A stretch of DNA of 58,604 nt, from contig CAITIE010000003.1 in assembly GCA_903892355.1 (NCBI GenBank), positions 1 through 58,604 on the forward strand, read 5' to 3'. Made by a program: the position numbers and the translations under genes. Source of the stretch: an uncultured Pirellula sp. (GTDB taxonomy: Bacteria; Planctomycetota; Planctomycetia; Pirellulales; Pirellulaceae). The first letter of the stretch is position 1, and each line of letters opens with the position of its first letter. Below, in pieces: positions 37,083-46,275 of this stretch. The notes below the pieces were generated by a model. The model saw nothing but the letters and a program-made list of their open reading frames with translations. It ran no database searches and was not told where the DNA came from.

Positions 37083-38222
37083 CTATTCGATGGAGCTAGC
37101 ATCCCAGTTGTCGCCGGCATCCTTCGTTCCCATCGCACCCCATGCCCCGTAGGGACTGGGCAAGTTCGATCGAACTCCGTCGATCCCTTCAGGGGCTTCG
37201 CGAGACGGATCGCCAGCATCCACGGAATTCGGGATGTAGCGAACATTGTTGTCCGCGAAGACAACGTGGGCACCCGAACCATGGTAGCTGGAAGCAGAGG
37301 AAACCCCCCACGACCAAAGCGATTCGTTGCAGGACGGGGAGTTCGGCGGCAGAATCGTTTGGATCGAACCGTGGTTGTAGTCACCGTCATGCCAACGCAT
37401 CCCTTGGGAGTGCCAAAGATCCCCGTTGTTCACCATCGCTGGGTTGTAGCGATCGCCGAGTTGCACTCGCTTGCAACCGATCGGGAATTTGACGTTGTTT
37501 TGACCCGCAGCTTCCCAACGTGCTCCTTGGATACGCAACTTACCCGCCCCTGTTCCTAGGTTCTGCGACGGTGTGGTTGCGATTTCACCGAGCAGAATGG
37601 TGTAAGCCGTACCGTCGGTCAATTCGGCCAATCGACGCGCATAACGGCCTTGGAACGCGCCGCGGTTTGCAGCAGGATGCCAAGCTGCATTTACGTTGAC
37701 GACGGTATCGCCATAGCATGCTGCATAGTTGACTCGCCCAGTACCGTCAAAATCCCAGTTAGCATCAGGATTGAGTTTCCCTGGGTCCGAAGGGCATCGC
37801 AGCGTCGCGATCTGAGTACGCCACGGTGTGAAGTTGCCTTGCATGTCCCAAGTTGATCGGAAGAACGGACGTTGTGTTTGGATCTGATCGTACAACGCGT
37901 TCTGTTCCATTTGCGGCAATACCGAAACGAACAGTGAGTATCGGTTCACACCGACACGGCCTACGTTGAGGTCTTCATCATCCACGCTCCAAGGGTTGTA
38001 CGAGCATGGGCCTTGGCGGCCAGCAGGAAGACGCTTGTAAGCGGATTCATAGTTGAGAACGGCAAGCCCCATCTGTCGAATGTTGTTCGAACAGGACATA
38101 CGTCGAGCCGCTTCGCGGGCAGCTTGCACGGCGGGCAGCAAAAGCCCCACCAAAATACCGATGATGGCGATGACCACTAGTAATTCAACCAGTGTAAAGC
38201 CCGACCTGTGACGTCGAGTCAT
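37083..38222 (-). CDS. DUF1559 domain protein with prepilin-type N-terminus
   Basis: A 379-residue pseudopilin-like protein, the second of its family in the window. The leader MTRRHRSG precedes FTLVELLVVIAIIGILVG and LLPAVQAAREAARRMSC. In the C-terminal motif HGSGAHVVFADNNVRYI the DG of the family is changed to DN. An AAGGG sequence lies 9 nt before ATG 38222. The function is unknown; export and N-methylation by a prepilin peptidase are inferred. Its protein leader is nearly identical to that of the gene at 90-1136 although many codons differ. Confidence 0.93.
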   Translation of the reverse strand: MTRRHRSGFTLVELLVVIAIIGILVGLLLPAVQAAREAARRMSCSNNIRQMGLAVLNYESAYKRLPAGRQGPCSYNPWSVDDEDLNVGRVGVNRYSLFVSVLPQMEQNALYDQIQTQRPFFRSTWDMQGNFTPWRTQIATLRCPSDPGKLNPDANWDFDGTGRVNYAACYGDTVVNVNAAWHPAANRGAFQGRYARRLAELTDGTAYTILLGEIATTPSQNLGTGAGKLRIQGARWEAAGQNNVKFPIGCKRVQLGDRYNPAMVNNGDLWHSQGMRWHDGDYNHGSIQTILPPNSPSCNESLWSWGVSSASSYHGSGAHVVFADNNVRYIPNSVDAGDPSREAPEGIDGVRSNLPSPYGAWGAMGTKDAGDNWDASSIE

Positions 38223-38693
38223 AGTGCGAACCCTTCAAGAATAATTAATGAATTGATACGTCGTGCGAATCGGAAAACAACGAACTCACCCTAAACTTGG
38301 ATCACAACCGATCGGATTGAGTTCCGCAATTTTCTAAGTGTAACCCAGAAAAGGACGCCATTCCAACCCCAAGGTCTCCCAAGGTAGGAAAATCAGCCTA
38401 AAACACGGGGTCGGTGGCTCCCCGCAAAGTCGCATTTTAAGGACACTCCCAAGCCACACCATCCTGGACTATGGGGGACGCGCATTAAACCCCAGACCTG
38501 AAGCAAATCCACCCGCGAGAAAGGGCTTGTCGCTCAGTCAACTCACCCGTCAACTCACCTCAGGGGGATTCGCAGAAACCGCAACCAAAACTATCAAAGA
38601 CTCAACGAAGGATCGCGATTAAGTAAATCCACTCAAAGCAGTCGGCACACAAAAGTCGGCCGACACGAGCGGGGAAGGCGGCGGGCAAGCCCT
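38223..38693. other. Intergenic region, no gene seen
   Basis: About 470 bp between two minus-strand genes. It contains the DUF1559 upstream region, with GAAGGG as ribosome-binding site and TATCAA preceded at 16 bp by TTGTTT as a weak promoter candidate. The 11-mer GTCAACTCACC occurs twice near 38537-38560. Nothing else is recognisable. Confidence 0.5.
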
Positions 38694-40016
38694 CTAGTGG
38701 ACCGATGGTACAGCCACAAGCTCAACAGGTATACGGACCTTCTTTCCTTCGCGGAGAACAATGACGTCGACCTTGCGCCCGGACGCGGACAATCCCACCA
38801 ACTGAACTAGATGCTCATCGTTCTCGACTTGAGTACCGTCGAAATCCAGGATCACATCACCATATCGGAGCCCTGCCAACTCAGCTGGACTATTCGGCTT
38901 GATCACTTTCACAAACGCACCCCGTGGCCGTTGCGATGTGCTCCCTACTCCCGCCTCGGTGTTGAACGCTCGTTCGACGCTGACGCCGAGGTAAGACCGC
39001 TGCAGTTCCCCGCGCTCCACGAGTTGGGTCGCGACATTGACAGCGATATTGATGGGAATCGAGAAGCCTATCCCTTCGTTTCCTCCCGAGTTGCTGGCGA
39101 TCGCGGTATTTATGCCGACAACCTCACCTCGCATGTTCATCAGCGGGCCGCCGCTGTTCCCTGGATTGATCGCTGCATCGGTCTGGATGAAGTCTTGGTA
39201 GACGATCGACTTGGTGCCCAATTCCAAATTCCGACGACCTTTAGCACTAACGATTCCATAACTAACGGAGTGGTTGAGTCCGAACGGACTGCCGACGGCA
39301 AAGACGTGGTCCCCGACTTCCAAAGCCCGACTGTCCCCCATACGTGCGATCGGCAAATCGGCTCGTTCGACGTCGATCACGGCCAGATCGGTCGACGGGT
39401 CATCCCATATTCTCGCTACATGCAGCGGAATCCCGTCAAAGGTTTCAACCCGGATATTTTGAAGGGCTGCGGACTGGATGACGTGACGATTGGTAAGAAC
39501 ATAGTTCCCGCGCCCGATCTGAATCACCACCCCTGATCCAGCTTCTTCAATCTTCCTGGATTCCGTTTTCCCGCGCCCTGGACCAGCAGTAACCCCTTGC
39601 GGATCTGGTGAATGATCCTCTTTAATGGCTTCGATGTGAACGACGGTCGGCGTCACCAACCGAACAGCCCGTCGCAAGAGCATCGTTTGACGCTCGAGAA
39701 GCGTCACTTCCTGAGCCAATTGCTCGTACTGTTCGTCGCGATGCTTCCAAGGGACTGTCCCATTCGCGGGTTGATTGCCCCCATTCGCGGGTTGATTGCC
39801 CCCATTCGCGGGTTGATTGCCAAGGATATTCGATGGGTTGGCACTTCCCGCGAATTTACCACCTGCCGCTGGATCCGTCATGCGGGAAACCGTACCGAAA
39901 TCTTGAGCAACGAGCTCTTGGGGAAATGCCGCGGCGCCCAACGTACCGATCGCCACGAATAGCCATCGGGATGTCTTTTTCCAAGAGCGAGACTGGTTGA
40001 GCATCATCACTTTCAT
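38694..40016 (-). CDS. HtrA-type serine protease with one PDZ domain
   Basis: A 440-residue envelope protease. A signal sequence (WLFVAIGTLGAAAFPQELVA) is followed by a low-complexity stretch with the GNQPANG repeat, a helix, and a trypsin-like domain with the catalytic triad H178 (TNRHVI), D210 (STDLAVI) and S288 (GNSGGPL). One PDZ domain follows (about 335-435: LAGLRYGDVILDFDGTQV). It resembles DegS/DegQ-like quality-control proteases in having a single PDZ. ATG 40016 gives a proper signal peptide. It is monocistronic, 225 bp after the end of putA on the same strand. Confidence 0.93.
   Translation of the reverse strand: MKVMMLNQSRSWKKTSRWLFVAIGTLGAAAFPQELVAQDFGTVSRMTDPAAGGKFAGSANPSNILGNQPANGGNQPANGGNQPANGTVPWKHRDEQYEQLAQEVTLLERQTMLLRRAVRLVTPTVVHIEAIKEDHSPDPQGVTAGPGRGKTESRKIEEAGSGVVIQIGRGNYVLTNRHVIQSAALQNIRVETFDGIPLHVARIWDDPSTDLAVIDVERADLPIARMGDSRALEVGDHVFAVGSPFGLNHSVSYGIVSAKGRRNLELGTKSIVYQDFIQTDAAINPGNSGGPLMNMRGEVVGINTAIASNSGGNEGIGFSIPINIAVNVATQLVERGELQRSYLGVSVERAFNTEAGVGSTSQRPRGAFVKVIKPNSPAELAGLRYGDVILDFDGTQVENDEHLVQLVGLSASGRKVDVIVLREGKKVRIPVELVAVPSVH
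39761..39823. repeat. 21-bp tandem repeat, three copies, in htrA-like gene
   Basis: Three copies of CCATTCGCGGGTTGATTGCC plus one base, encoding GNQPANG three times in the linker before the protease domain. The copies are identical apart from the final base. Confidence 0.95.
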
Positions 40017-40241
40017 TGCACCACAGATAGAGGCGTTCTCACGACAACCCTCACTAGGGATGTCGCCACCTATTGTCTCGGATCGATGCAACACGAGCTC
40101 GCAATGGTTTTCTGATTGATTGCTATCACCGGACAAAACGCATGCGGTCCGTTCCGCAACATCGCAGGTTAGCGAATGTAACGATTCTGAAACGCATTCC
40201 GTGCGAGGTCGTCTGTAGCGATTGTTACGAGGCCATGATCG

Positions 40242-43200
40242 CTAGAGGATTGCGGCTCGCTTTTCTTCCGCCCGCGGTCCCAAATTTCCGTAGCGATGAT
40301 AATCGAACGAGATGCTCTGCTCGACAACATACCAAAGCAGTTCCGGAGCCGATGCGAGTACCGGCGCGTCCGCTAAGTAAACAAAGTTCTCGTTAGCAGC
40401 GCGCCGAATGGATTCAGGCACACGATCGGAGGATGCGTACCGAATACGGGGCGCACGGCCTTCTCGAATCGCCTCCTCCAACTCGCTGTCCGATTCATCG
40501 ACAAACTCGATACGACCTGCCCATGGCAACGTCAACTGTTCGAGCACGTCAATCAACTGCTGGCTGGTTTCCGAGCCGCAGGATACGGTCGCTCGACAAC
40601 CAGAGGCAACCGCTGCAGCGCATCGAGTAACGATCTCCCAAGCCTTATCGCCTGCGTGAACACGAATTCGCATCGGTGAAACAGGCAAATACCGTCGGTG
40701 ATTGTCTTGTCCTACCAATTTGAAATGATCGTGCTCTACGAGAATCTCCTCCCTCGCAAATCGATCGTAGTGGGACAACGCTGCCCGAATCTTATTGATG
40801 TCCTCGATACCAGCATTGGGCAACCCCATCAAGGACCGGCTCTCGCTATCCAGACGCTCCCACAAGCTCTGCAGGACGGGCAACTGCGGTTTGCTGTCTG
40901 CGGCCGGAGTATCTGGCGATTCATTATCTTGAAGCTCGCTCAGCATGGTTACGTAATTCGGACCGCCGGCCTTAGTCCCAGGCCCAAAGGCACTCTTGCC
41001 CATCCCTCCAAAAGGCTGACGGAGCACGATGGCGCCGGTCGTCGGGCGATTGATGTAAAGATTCCCAGCCCGAATCCGCTGCCGCCACACCTGCTGCTCG
41101 CGGTCGTCGAGCGATTCCAAGCCACTGGTCAGTCCGTAACCGGTATCGTTGACTATCTCGATTGCCTCATCGAGACGCTTGTAAGGCATCACTCCTAAGA
41201 CCGGTCCGAACAATTCGGTCATGTGGGTAAAATTCCCCGGAGAAACATTCCATTTGACCCCGGGCGTGTAAAGGCAGGGATTGTCACCGACCTGGGTTGG
41301 CATCACGAGCCAATGCTCGTCATGCTCGAGTTCCTTCAAGCCTCTCAGCAGTTCGCCCGCCGGTGGACGGATCAACGGTCCCATCTTGCTCGATAAATCC
41401 CACGCCGAACCAACCTTCAAGCTGGTGACGGCATCGGAAAACTGCTCGCGAAACTCCTCGCTATCGAATACTTCTTGCTCAAGCAACAGTAACGACGTTG
41501 CGCTGCATTTCTGTCCCGAGTGCGAAAATGCGCTATGGAGAATATTTTTTACCGCCAAATCACGGTCGCTCAGACCACTGACAATCGTGGCGTTCTTGCC
41601 ACCCGTCTCGGCGAGCAGTTTCAACATTGGATTGGAAGCCAGCATCGTCAATGCCGTCTCAGTCCCACCGGTTAGAATGACTCTCGCAATATCGTTTCTT
41701 TTGATGATCTTTTCACCTACCAGCGATCCGCTAGCCGGCAAGAATTGAAGGGCTTGTCGCGGCACGCCCGCCTTCCAAAAACATTGGCACATCAAGTAGG
41801 CGGGTAAAACCGTATCCGACGCAGGCTTGAGGATCACCGTGTTGCCAGCAGCCAAAGCAGCGGCAACCCCACCGCATGGAATGGCAATGGGGAAATTCCA
41901 GGGGCTAATGACCACCACCGCCCCGGCTGGGCGCATGGTGATTTCACGGCTCTGGCTCAAGTCCAACGCGCATCGTGCGTAGAACTCCACGAAGTCGATC
42001 GCTTCACTCACCTCAGGATCGCTCTCGGCGATCGTCTTGCCTCCATCCGCGATAGCCGCACCGATCAAATTCCCTCGAGCTATCCGCAATTCCTGTGCAG
42101 CTTGTCGCAAGATCCGATATCGATCCACGGGTGATGATGTTCGCCATTGCGACGGATCCTCAACCGCCCATCGGGCAGCTTGCTCGATCTGCGACTCACT
42201 GGCCTGATGGTACCTCGCCACGACCACCCCCGGACGCGAGGGGTCCAGCGATTCGGTCAGAGGCCCGGCTCCTTCAACCTCTCCTTCGCCGATCGATACA
42301 GGGATCGATGTCGCATGGGTATCGCAGCGCCCAATCCATCCATCGATGATTTCTTGCGCCCAAAGCGAATTGGTCGTTAAACTGAAATCGGTGTCCGGCT
42401 CATTGGTGAACGACTGCCATTGGGGGGATTCTGGTGGAGCCACAGGAACAGAATGGCGATCCTGGGTCTTTCTAGGCCGATTCGAAACTTCACCGATCCT
42501 ATGAATGGATTCCAAAAAACCGTTCTCTAACCTAGTCCACGTCGAACTACCGGCTTGGATTTTAAAAGCATGTCGTAAAAAGTTATCGGGTCCCGTGTTC
42601 TCGTCGAGGCGACGGATCAAATAACCGATGGCATTGATGAACTCTTCGCGCTGGCATGCAGGAGCATAAAGGAGCATGCTCCGAGCCAATTCAAACATGG
42701 CTCGGCGCTGATGGTTCGCCATCCCTTCAAGCATTTCAAACTGCACGCGACCAGTTGCGTTCATGGCAACGGCTAACACGACTCCATACGCAAGATCAAA
42801 CAGGTTATGCGACGCGATCCCGAGATGCACCGCTTGATTGTGGGCAGGAACCATCCCATACCGGAGCATCCGTTTGTAATTGGCATCTGTTTCGATCTTG
42901 GTGCGATAGGGCGATTGTGGCCAGCCCTTCAGCGAAGCTTCAACACGCTCCATCTCCATATTGGCACCCTTCACAATGCGAATCGTGATAGGCGAACCAC
43001 CTCGTTTGTGCCGTTCGATCGCCCACTCCGTAATGGTCTCTTGAACCAGCGATGAGTCGGGTATATAGGCTTGCAACGCGATCCCGCCTCGGACTTTCTC
43101 AAGCCCCTTGCGAGAGAGAGTCTGCATGAAAATCTCTGCGGTCAAATGAAGGTCGCGATACTCCTCCATGTCTAAGTACACGAATTTTGGAACGCGAGAA

Positions 43201-43976
43201 CCATCCGGTCGAACAAACATCTCCTTCACAGCAGCTCGGTACAGCAACTCCAGCCGATCGGATACCATTCGGATCGTATTTTTCCTCGCCAGAGCCGAGA
43301 TTTGGGAGTAGAGGGTGGAGATCTTGATCGAGACACATTCAATTTCTGGCAATTGCAAGATCGCAAGGTAACGATCCAATCGCCGCCGCGATTCGCGTTC
43401 CCCGAGGATTGCTTCGCCGAGGAAGTTGACGTTCATCCGCACTCCTTCGCGGGTTCGTTCGCGAAGATGCCCAGCCAGTTTGTCTTTTTCTGCTGGCAAG
43501 ATCACGTTCGACGTTTCCTTGCGCATCTTCTCCTTCACCATCGGGACCGCGACCCCGGGGAGAAACTCACCGAACGACTGAAACCCCTTGAGAAGCGCTT
43601 GGTCAAACACGCTAAAAAATCTCGGAACGCCTTGAACGTCTAAAATATGGACCATTTGGTCCACCACCCGGCCCGGAGAAATGCTGCGGAAGCTTTGGTC
43701 CGTGATCTGGGTCAAGGTCGCTTTGTCCTCGGGATGCTGCAGCATCCGATCGAGTTCCGCTTGCTGCCTGCGCTCCTGCGGTGTCTGCAACTGCGACGCT
43801 CTCTCCTGGAGATGCTTGGCAATGGTCAGCGCCGCCTCGACGAGTTTCGGGTCGTCGACGGTCCACTCAGAGCGATCGGCTCCCGATGCAACGCGCGGTA
43901 CCCCACCCAGATCGGTCAGTACCCCTTTGACCAAGCCCAAATCCAAGGCTGGGCCGATCCATGTTGACTCTGTCAT
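40242..43976 (-). CDS. putA: Bifunctional proline dehydrogenase / P5C dehydrogenase
   Basis: A 1244-residue PutA oxidising proline to glutamate. The proline dehydrogenase barrel (about 100-480) shows VSIKISTLYSQ, FVYLDMEEYRDL and IRIVKGANMEMER. The aldehyde dehydrogenase part (about 560-1060) has VVVISPWNFPIAIPCGG, ILTGGTETA, ETGGKNATIVSG and the nucleophile cysteine in SHSGQKCSATS; NLYINRPTTGAIVLRQPFGG binds substrate. A C-terminal domain follows. There is no N-terminal ribbon-helix-helix DNA-binding domain, so it is not a PutA repressor. A purine-rich GAGGGG lies upstream of ATG 43976. Confidence 0.96.
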   Translation of the reverse strand: MTESTWIGPALDLGLVKGVLTDLGGVPRVASGADRSEWTVDDPKLVEAALTIAKHLQERASQLQTPQERRQQAELDRMLQHPEDKATLTQITDQSFRSISPGRVVDQMVHILDVQGVPRFFSVFDQALLKGFQSFGEFLPGVAVPMVKEKMRKETSNVILPAEKDKLAGHLRERTREGVRMNVNFLGEAILGERESRRRLDRYLAILQLPEIECVSIKISTLYSQISALARKNTIRMVSDRLELLYRAAVKEMFVRPDGSRVPKFVYLDMEEYRDLHLTAEIFMQTLSRKGLEKVRGGIALQAYIPDSSLVQETITEWAIERHKRGGSPITIRIVKGANMEMERVEASLKGWPQSPYRTKIETDANYKRMLRYGMVPAHNQAVHLGIASHNLFDLAYGVVLAVAMNATGRVQFEMLEGMANHQRRAMFELARSMLLYAPACQREEFINAIGYLIRRLDENTGPDNFLRHAFKIQAGSSTWTRLENGFLESIHRIGEVSNRPRKTQDRHSVPVAPPESPQWQSFTNEPDTDFSLTTNSLWAQEIIDGWIGRCDTHATSIPVSIGEGEVEGAGPLTESLDPSRPGVVVARYHQASESQIEQAARWAVEDPSQWRTSSPVDRYRILRQAAQELRIARGNLIGAAIADGGKTIAESDPEVSEAIDFVEFYARCALDLSQSREITMRPAGAVVVISPWNFPIAIPCGGVAAALAAGNTVILKPASDTVLPAYLMCQCFWKAGVPRQALQFLPASGSLVGEKIIKRNDIARVILTGGTETALTMLASNPMLKLLAETGGKNATIVSGLSDRDLAVKNILHSAFSHSGQKCSATSLLLLEQEVFDSEEFREQFSDAVTSLKVGSAWDLSSKMGPLIRPPAGELLRGLKELEHDEHWLVMPTQVGDNPCLYTPGVKWNVSPGNFTHMTELFGPVLGVMPYKRLDEAIEIVNDTGYGLTSGLESLDDREQQVWRQRIRAGNLYINRPTTGAIVLRQPFGGMGKSAFGPGTKAGGPNYVTMLSELQDNESPDTPAADSKPQLPVLQSLWERLDSESRSLMGLPNAGIEDINKIRAALSHYDRFAREEILVEHDHFKLVGQDNHRRYLPVSPMRIRVHAGDKAWEIVTRCAAAVASGCRATVSCGSETSQQLIDVLEQLTLPWAGRIEFVDESDSELEEAIREGRAPRIRYASSDRVPESIRRAANENFVYLADAPVLASAPELLWYVVEQSISFDYHRYGNLGPRAEEKRAAIL

Positions 43977-44039
43977 AAGCTCACGATCCCCTCGTCCACA
44001 CTTTTGCTTTTGGGAATGATCACACTACGGTGCAGGTCG

Positions 44040-45191
44040 TCAATCGAGCCAGTCGTTGTTCCGTAGACGTTCTGGTACGTATTGCTCGGTGACATAGCTA
44101 ATGTCGCGGCTAATCAACGCTTCGACTTCCAACTTAAAGCCATTATCGATCATCTTTTTGATCTCGGCTTGCCAAGGTTTCTTGTCGGCGAACCAAGGGT
44201 ACGACGCAATTTGCTTGGCCCGCGTACGATCCTTTTCGTCCAATTTGATCGTAACATTGTCCTTCAACTGACAACGTTCAAAATCAATGCTCCGAAGACC
44301 GATGAACTTCGCGTCCGGAATCGCCATCCGCATGCTCTCAAAGGCCAGGTTGATCGAGCCTTGCTTGATAACACTGTAAATGTAGTATCCCCATGGATCG
44401 TTATCGAGCAAACAGAAAACGGGGAGCTTGTGCTCGTAATGCAGCCTATGCAACATGCGTCGCACTCCACGCGAAGGTTGCCCCCCGCCGTGCGAAACAA
44501 TGCAGTTATGCTTCTTCCAGAACTTGTCTTCGTTGAATCGCTGCCAAACAGTACCTTTTTCGACATGCAGGATGAATTTGGCTTCGCACTTTTTGATCCG
44601 GACTCGATCCGGCTCCACGATGCTCGGGATCGGGTAACCGGCAGCCCCCATGCGTGCAGCGTCGAGTTCATTCTCACCATCGACGAAGACAATCGGACCG
44701 GCAAGCGCCCCTTTTGGCTCGGCGTAGAGGTGCAGTTCCTCACGCATCGCCCCCGTGATGACTTCCAAATCCTCAATCACCGTATCCGATTCGCCTTGCT
44801 CCTCGAACGTGTTCTCCTTGGTTCCGTCGATCGTCTTTTTAAGCATATAGTACAAGCCCCGAATGCTCGTATTCTTCCCTTGACGAATCAATCGAGTGCA
44901 ACCGCTGCCGACCAGCAAGGTCTGCATGTACGACCGAGCTTGGTTCAAATTGAACAACTCGCGACGGTTCTTTTTTTCCCCCATCTCGATGAGCCGCTTC
45001 TTGCGGTTAAAATGGCTGTTGGAGAGGGAGCGCGAAGGGACGTCCAAATAAGGATCTCGACGTTTTTTTGCGATCTCGACAACGGCACCGGCCAGATTCT
45101 GGAGCTTGGCCATCGTTTCGATGTCCCTCCCCTTGATCGGCACTTCCTTGTCTTCTTCCTCGTCGGTCGTTCGCTTCGCTTTTTTTGCCAT
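44040..45191 (-). CDS. top6A: Topoisomerase VI subunit A / Spo11-like protein
   Basis: A 383-residue type IIB topoisomerase A-subunit homologue. The winged-helix part carries SIRGLYYMLKKT with the presumed catalytic tyrosine Y115 (Y114 adjacent). The Toprim domain shows E211 in FILHVEKGTVWQRF and D263/D265 in CLLDNDPWGYY, the Mg2+-binding acid residues. These enzymes cleave both strands with a 2-nt stagger and normally need the ATPase subunit B; no top6B gene is adjacent or elsewhere in the window. The N-terminus is a charged extension. A strong ribosome-binding site precedes the ATG. It could be a full Topo VI with a distant B gene or a Mini-A type orphan. Confidence 0.9.
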   Translation of the reverse strand: MAKKAKRTTDEEEDKEVPIKGRDIETMAKLQNLAGAVVEIAKKRRDPYLDVPSRSLSNSHFNRKKRLIEMGEKKNRRELFNLNQARSYMQTLLVGSGCTRLIRQGKNTSIRGLYYMLKKTIDGTKENTFEEQGESDTVIEDLEVITGAMREELHLYAEPKGALAGPIVFVDGENELDAARMGAAGYPIPSIVEPDRVRIKKCEAKFILHVEKGTVWQRFNEDKFWKKHNCIVSHGGGQPSRGVRRMLHRLHYEHKLPVFCLLDNDPWGYYIYSVIKQGSINLAFESMRMAIPDAKFIGLRSIDFERCQLKDNVTIKLDEKDRTRAKQIASYPWFADKKPWQAEIKKMIDNGFKLEVEALISRDISYVTEQYVPERLRNNDWLD

Positions 45192-45201
45192 ATCGTTCTT
45201 T

Positions 45202-45206
45202 CCTCC
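45202..45206 (-). promoter_or_regulatory. Ribosome-binding site of top6A
   Basis: GGAGG on the minus strand, 10 nt before ATG 45191. It is one of the best Shine-Dalgarno matches in the window. Confidence 0.7.
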
Positions 45207-45321
45207 GGTTCGTTCCTCAATGTGTCCCCAGTTTTACTAGGCGATCCCCCATTTGCCTAGCAGACCCCATTGCCTGAATCCAACCAAGCCTGTGAGTTAC
45301 CGCCCCTTGAATTACCCTCGC

Positions 45322-46275
45322 ATGCGTCAATCACTAGCCAGTAGCACTCTGTTTGATTCCGGGATTCCGTTTGACGCCGAGATTCCGCTTTGGGAGAGGA
45401 TACGGTCCGGGTCGCGATGGCGAAACGCGCGTGAAATCAACGGCGCAGCATGCTCGTATTTCCATGCAACCCTACTCGTTGTTCTATTTTGCTGCCGCGG
45501 ATCCAATACCTTCGGCCAGGATGAATCCGCCCCCAAGTCGCAATCGTCCAGCGCCGCGTCGCCAACCGATCCACCCCCGCATCCGTGGATCGAAACCGCT
45601 CCTCCCGCATTTGCTCGCCTGATATCGCTCGGCCGCGTCCAAATAAAAATCGATGATCAGCGTCTCGATGAAGCGCGCAAACAAGCCTTAACCCATTTCA
45701 AAATCAAGGCGGACTACCGCTATCTGTACACGCAGCAATCCACTCGGGTCGATCCCAAAAACGACGGAGGGTATGTCGCAAAGATCAACGCTCGAATCAT
45801 TGTCCCTGAGGTCGAAATCCTACACGAGATTTCTATTCGCTCGGGATTCAATCCGAGAGATCCATGGAAATCGCCGTTGATGAAACATGAGTTCGACCAT
45901 GTGTCCATCAGTACCGACCCTCGATTATTAAAACTGCTGAAAAAAATTCTAAATCGCAAAATCTCAATCGACGTCCGATTGACATCCGACGAACATTTCA
46001 GCGACGAGATTGTCAGCCGAGCGATTAAGGCGGAGATCAACACCCAAATTGCCGAGATAGAGAGAGTTGTTCAAGCCAACTACGACCGACTCGATCGAGA
46101 GACACGCGATGGCACCATGGATGCCAAGGACCGAGAAACTCTTTTCACATCGATGTACAAAGCCGATTCGCTCCGCACATTGAAGTTTTCGTATCTGGAC
46201 GCGACGATGTCCATTGTGCAAGATAGCCGGGACAAGGACGTCCTCGAGCATTATTCTTTATTGGCCCCCCCGTGA
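45322..46275 (+). CDS. Putative exported protein with HEFDH motif
   Basis: A 317-residue protein that I do not recognise. A hydrophobic segment (FHATLLVVLFCC, about residues 47-58) is followed by an NTFGQ signal-cleavage-like site and a Ser/Pro-rich stretch, so it is probably exported, though the 45-residue lead before the helix is unusually long and the start is uncertain. KHEFDH at 188-193 fits HExxH and is followed by VSIS and a helical charged region, reminiscent of zinc-dependent metallopeptidases, but no third ligand can be named. Its stop overlaps the GTG start of the transporter gene by 4 bp (GTGA), so the two are coupled. Confidence 0.7.
   Translation: MRQSLASSTLFDSGIPFDAEIPLWERIRSGSRWRNAREINGAACSYFHATLLVVLFCCRGSNTFGQDESAPKSQSSSAASPTDPPPHPWIETAPPAFARLISLGRVQIKIDDQRLDEARKQALTHFKIKADYRYLYTQQSTRVDPKNDGGYVAKINARIIVPEVEILHEISIRSGFNPRDPWKSPLMKHEFDHVSISTDPRLLKLLKKILNRKISIDVRLTSDEHFSDEIVSRAIKAEINTQIAEIERVVQANYDRLDRETRDGTMDAKDRETLFTSMYKADSLRTLKFSYLDATMSIVQDSRDKDVLEHYSLLAPP

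Noticed and set aside
44082-45260. 392-codon plus-strand frame opposite top6A
   Set aside because: It is the antisense shadow of a gene with clear catalytic motifs.
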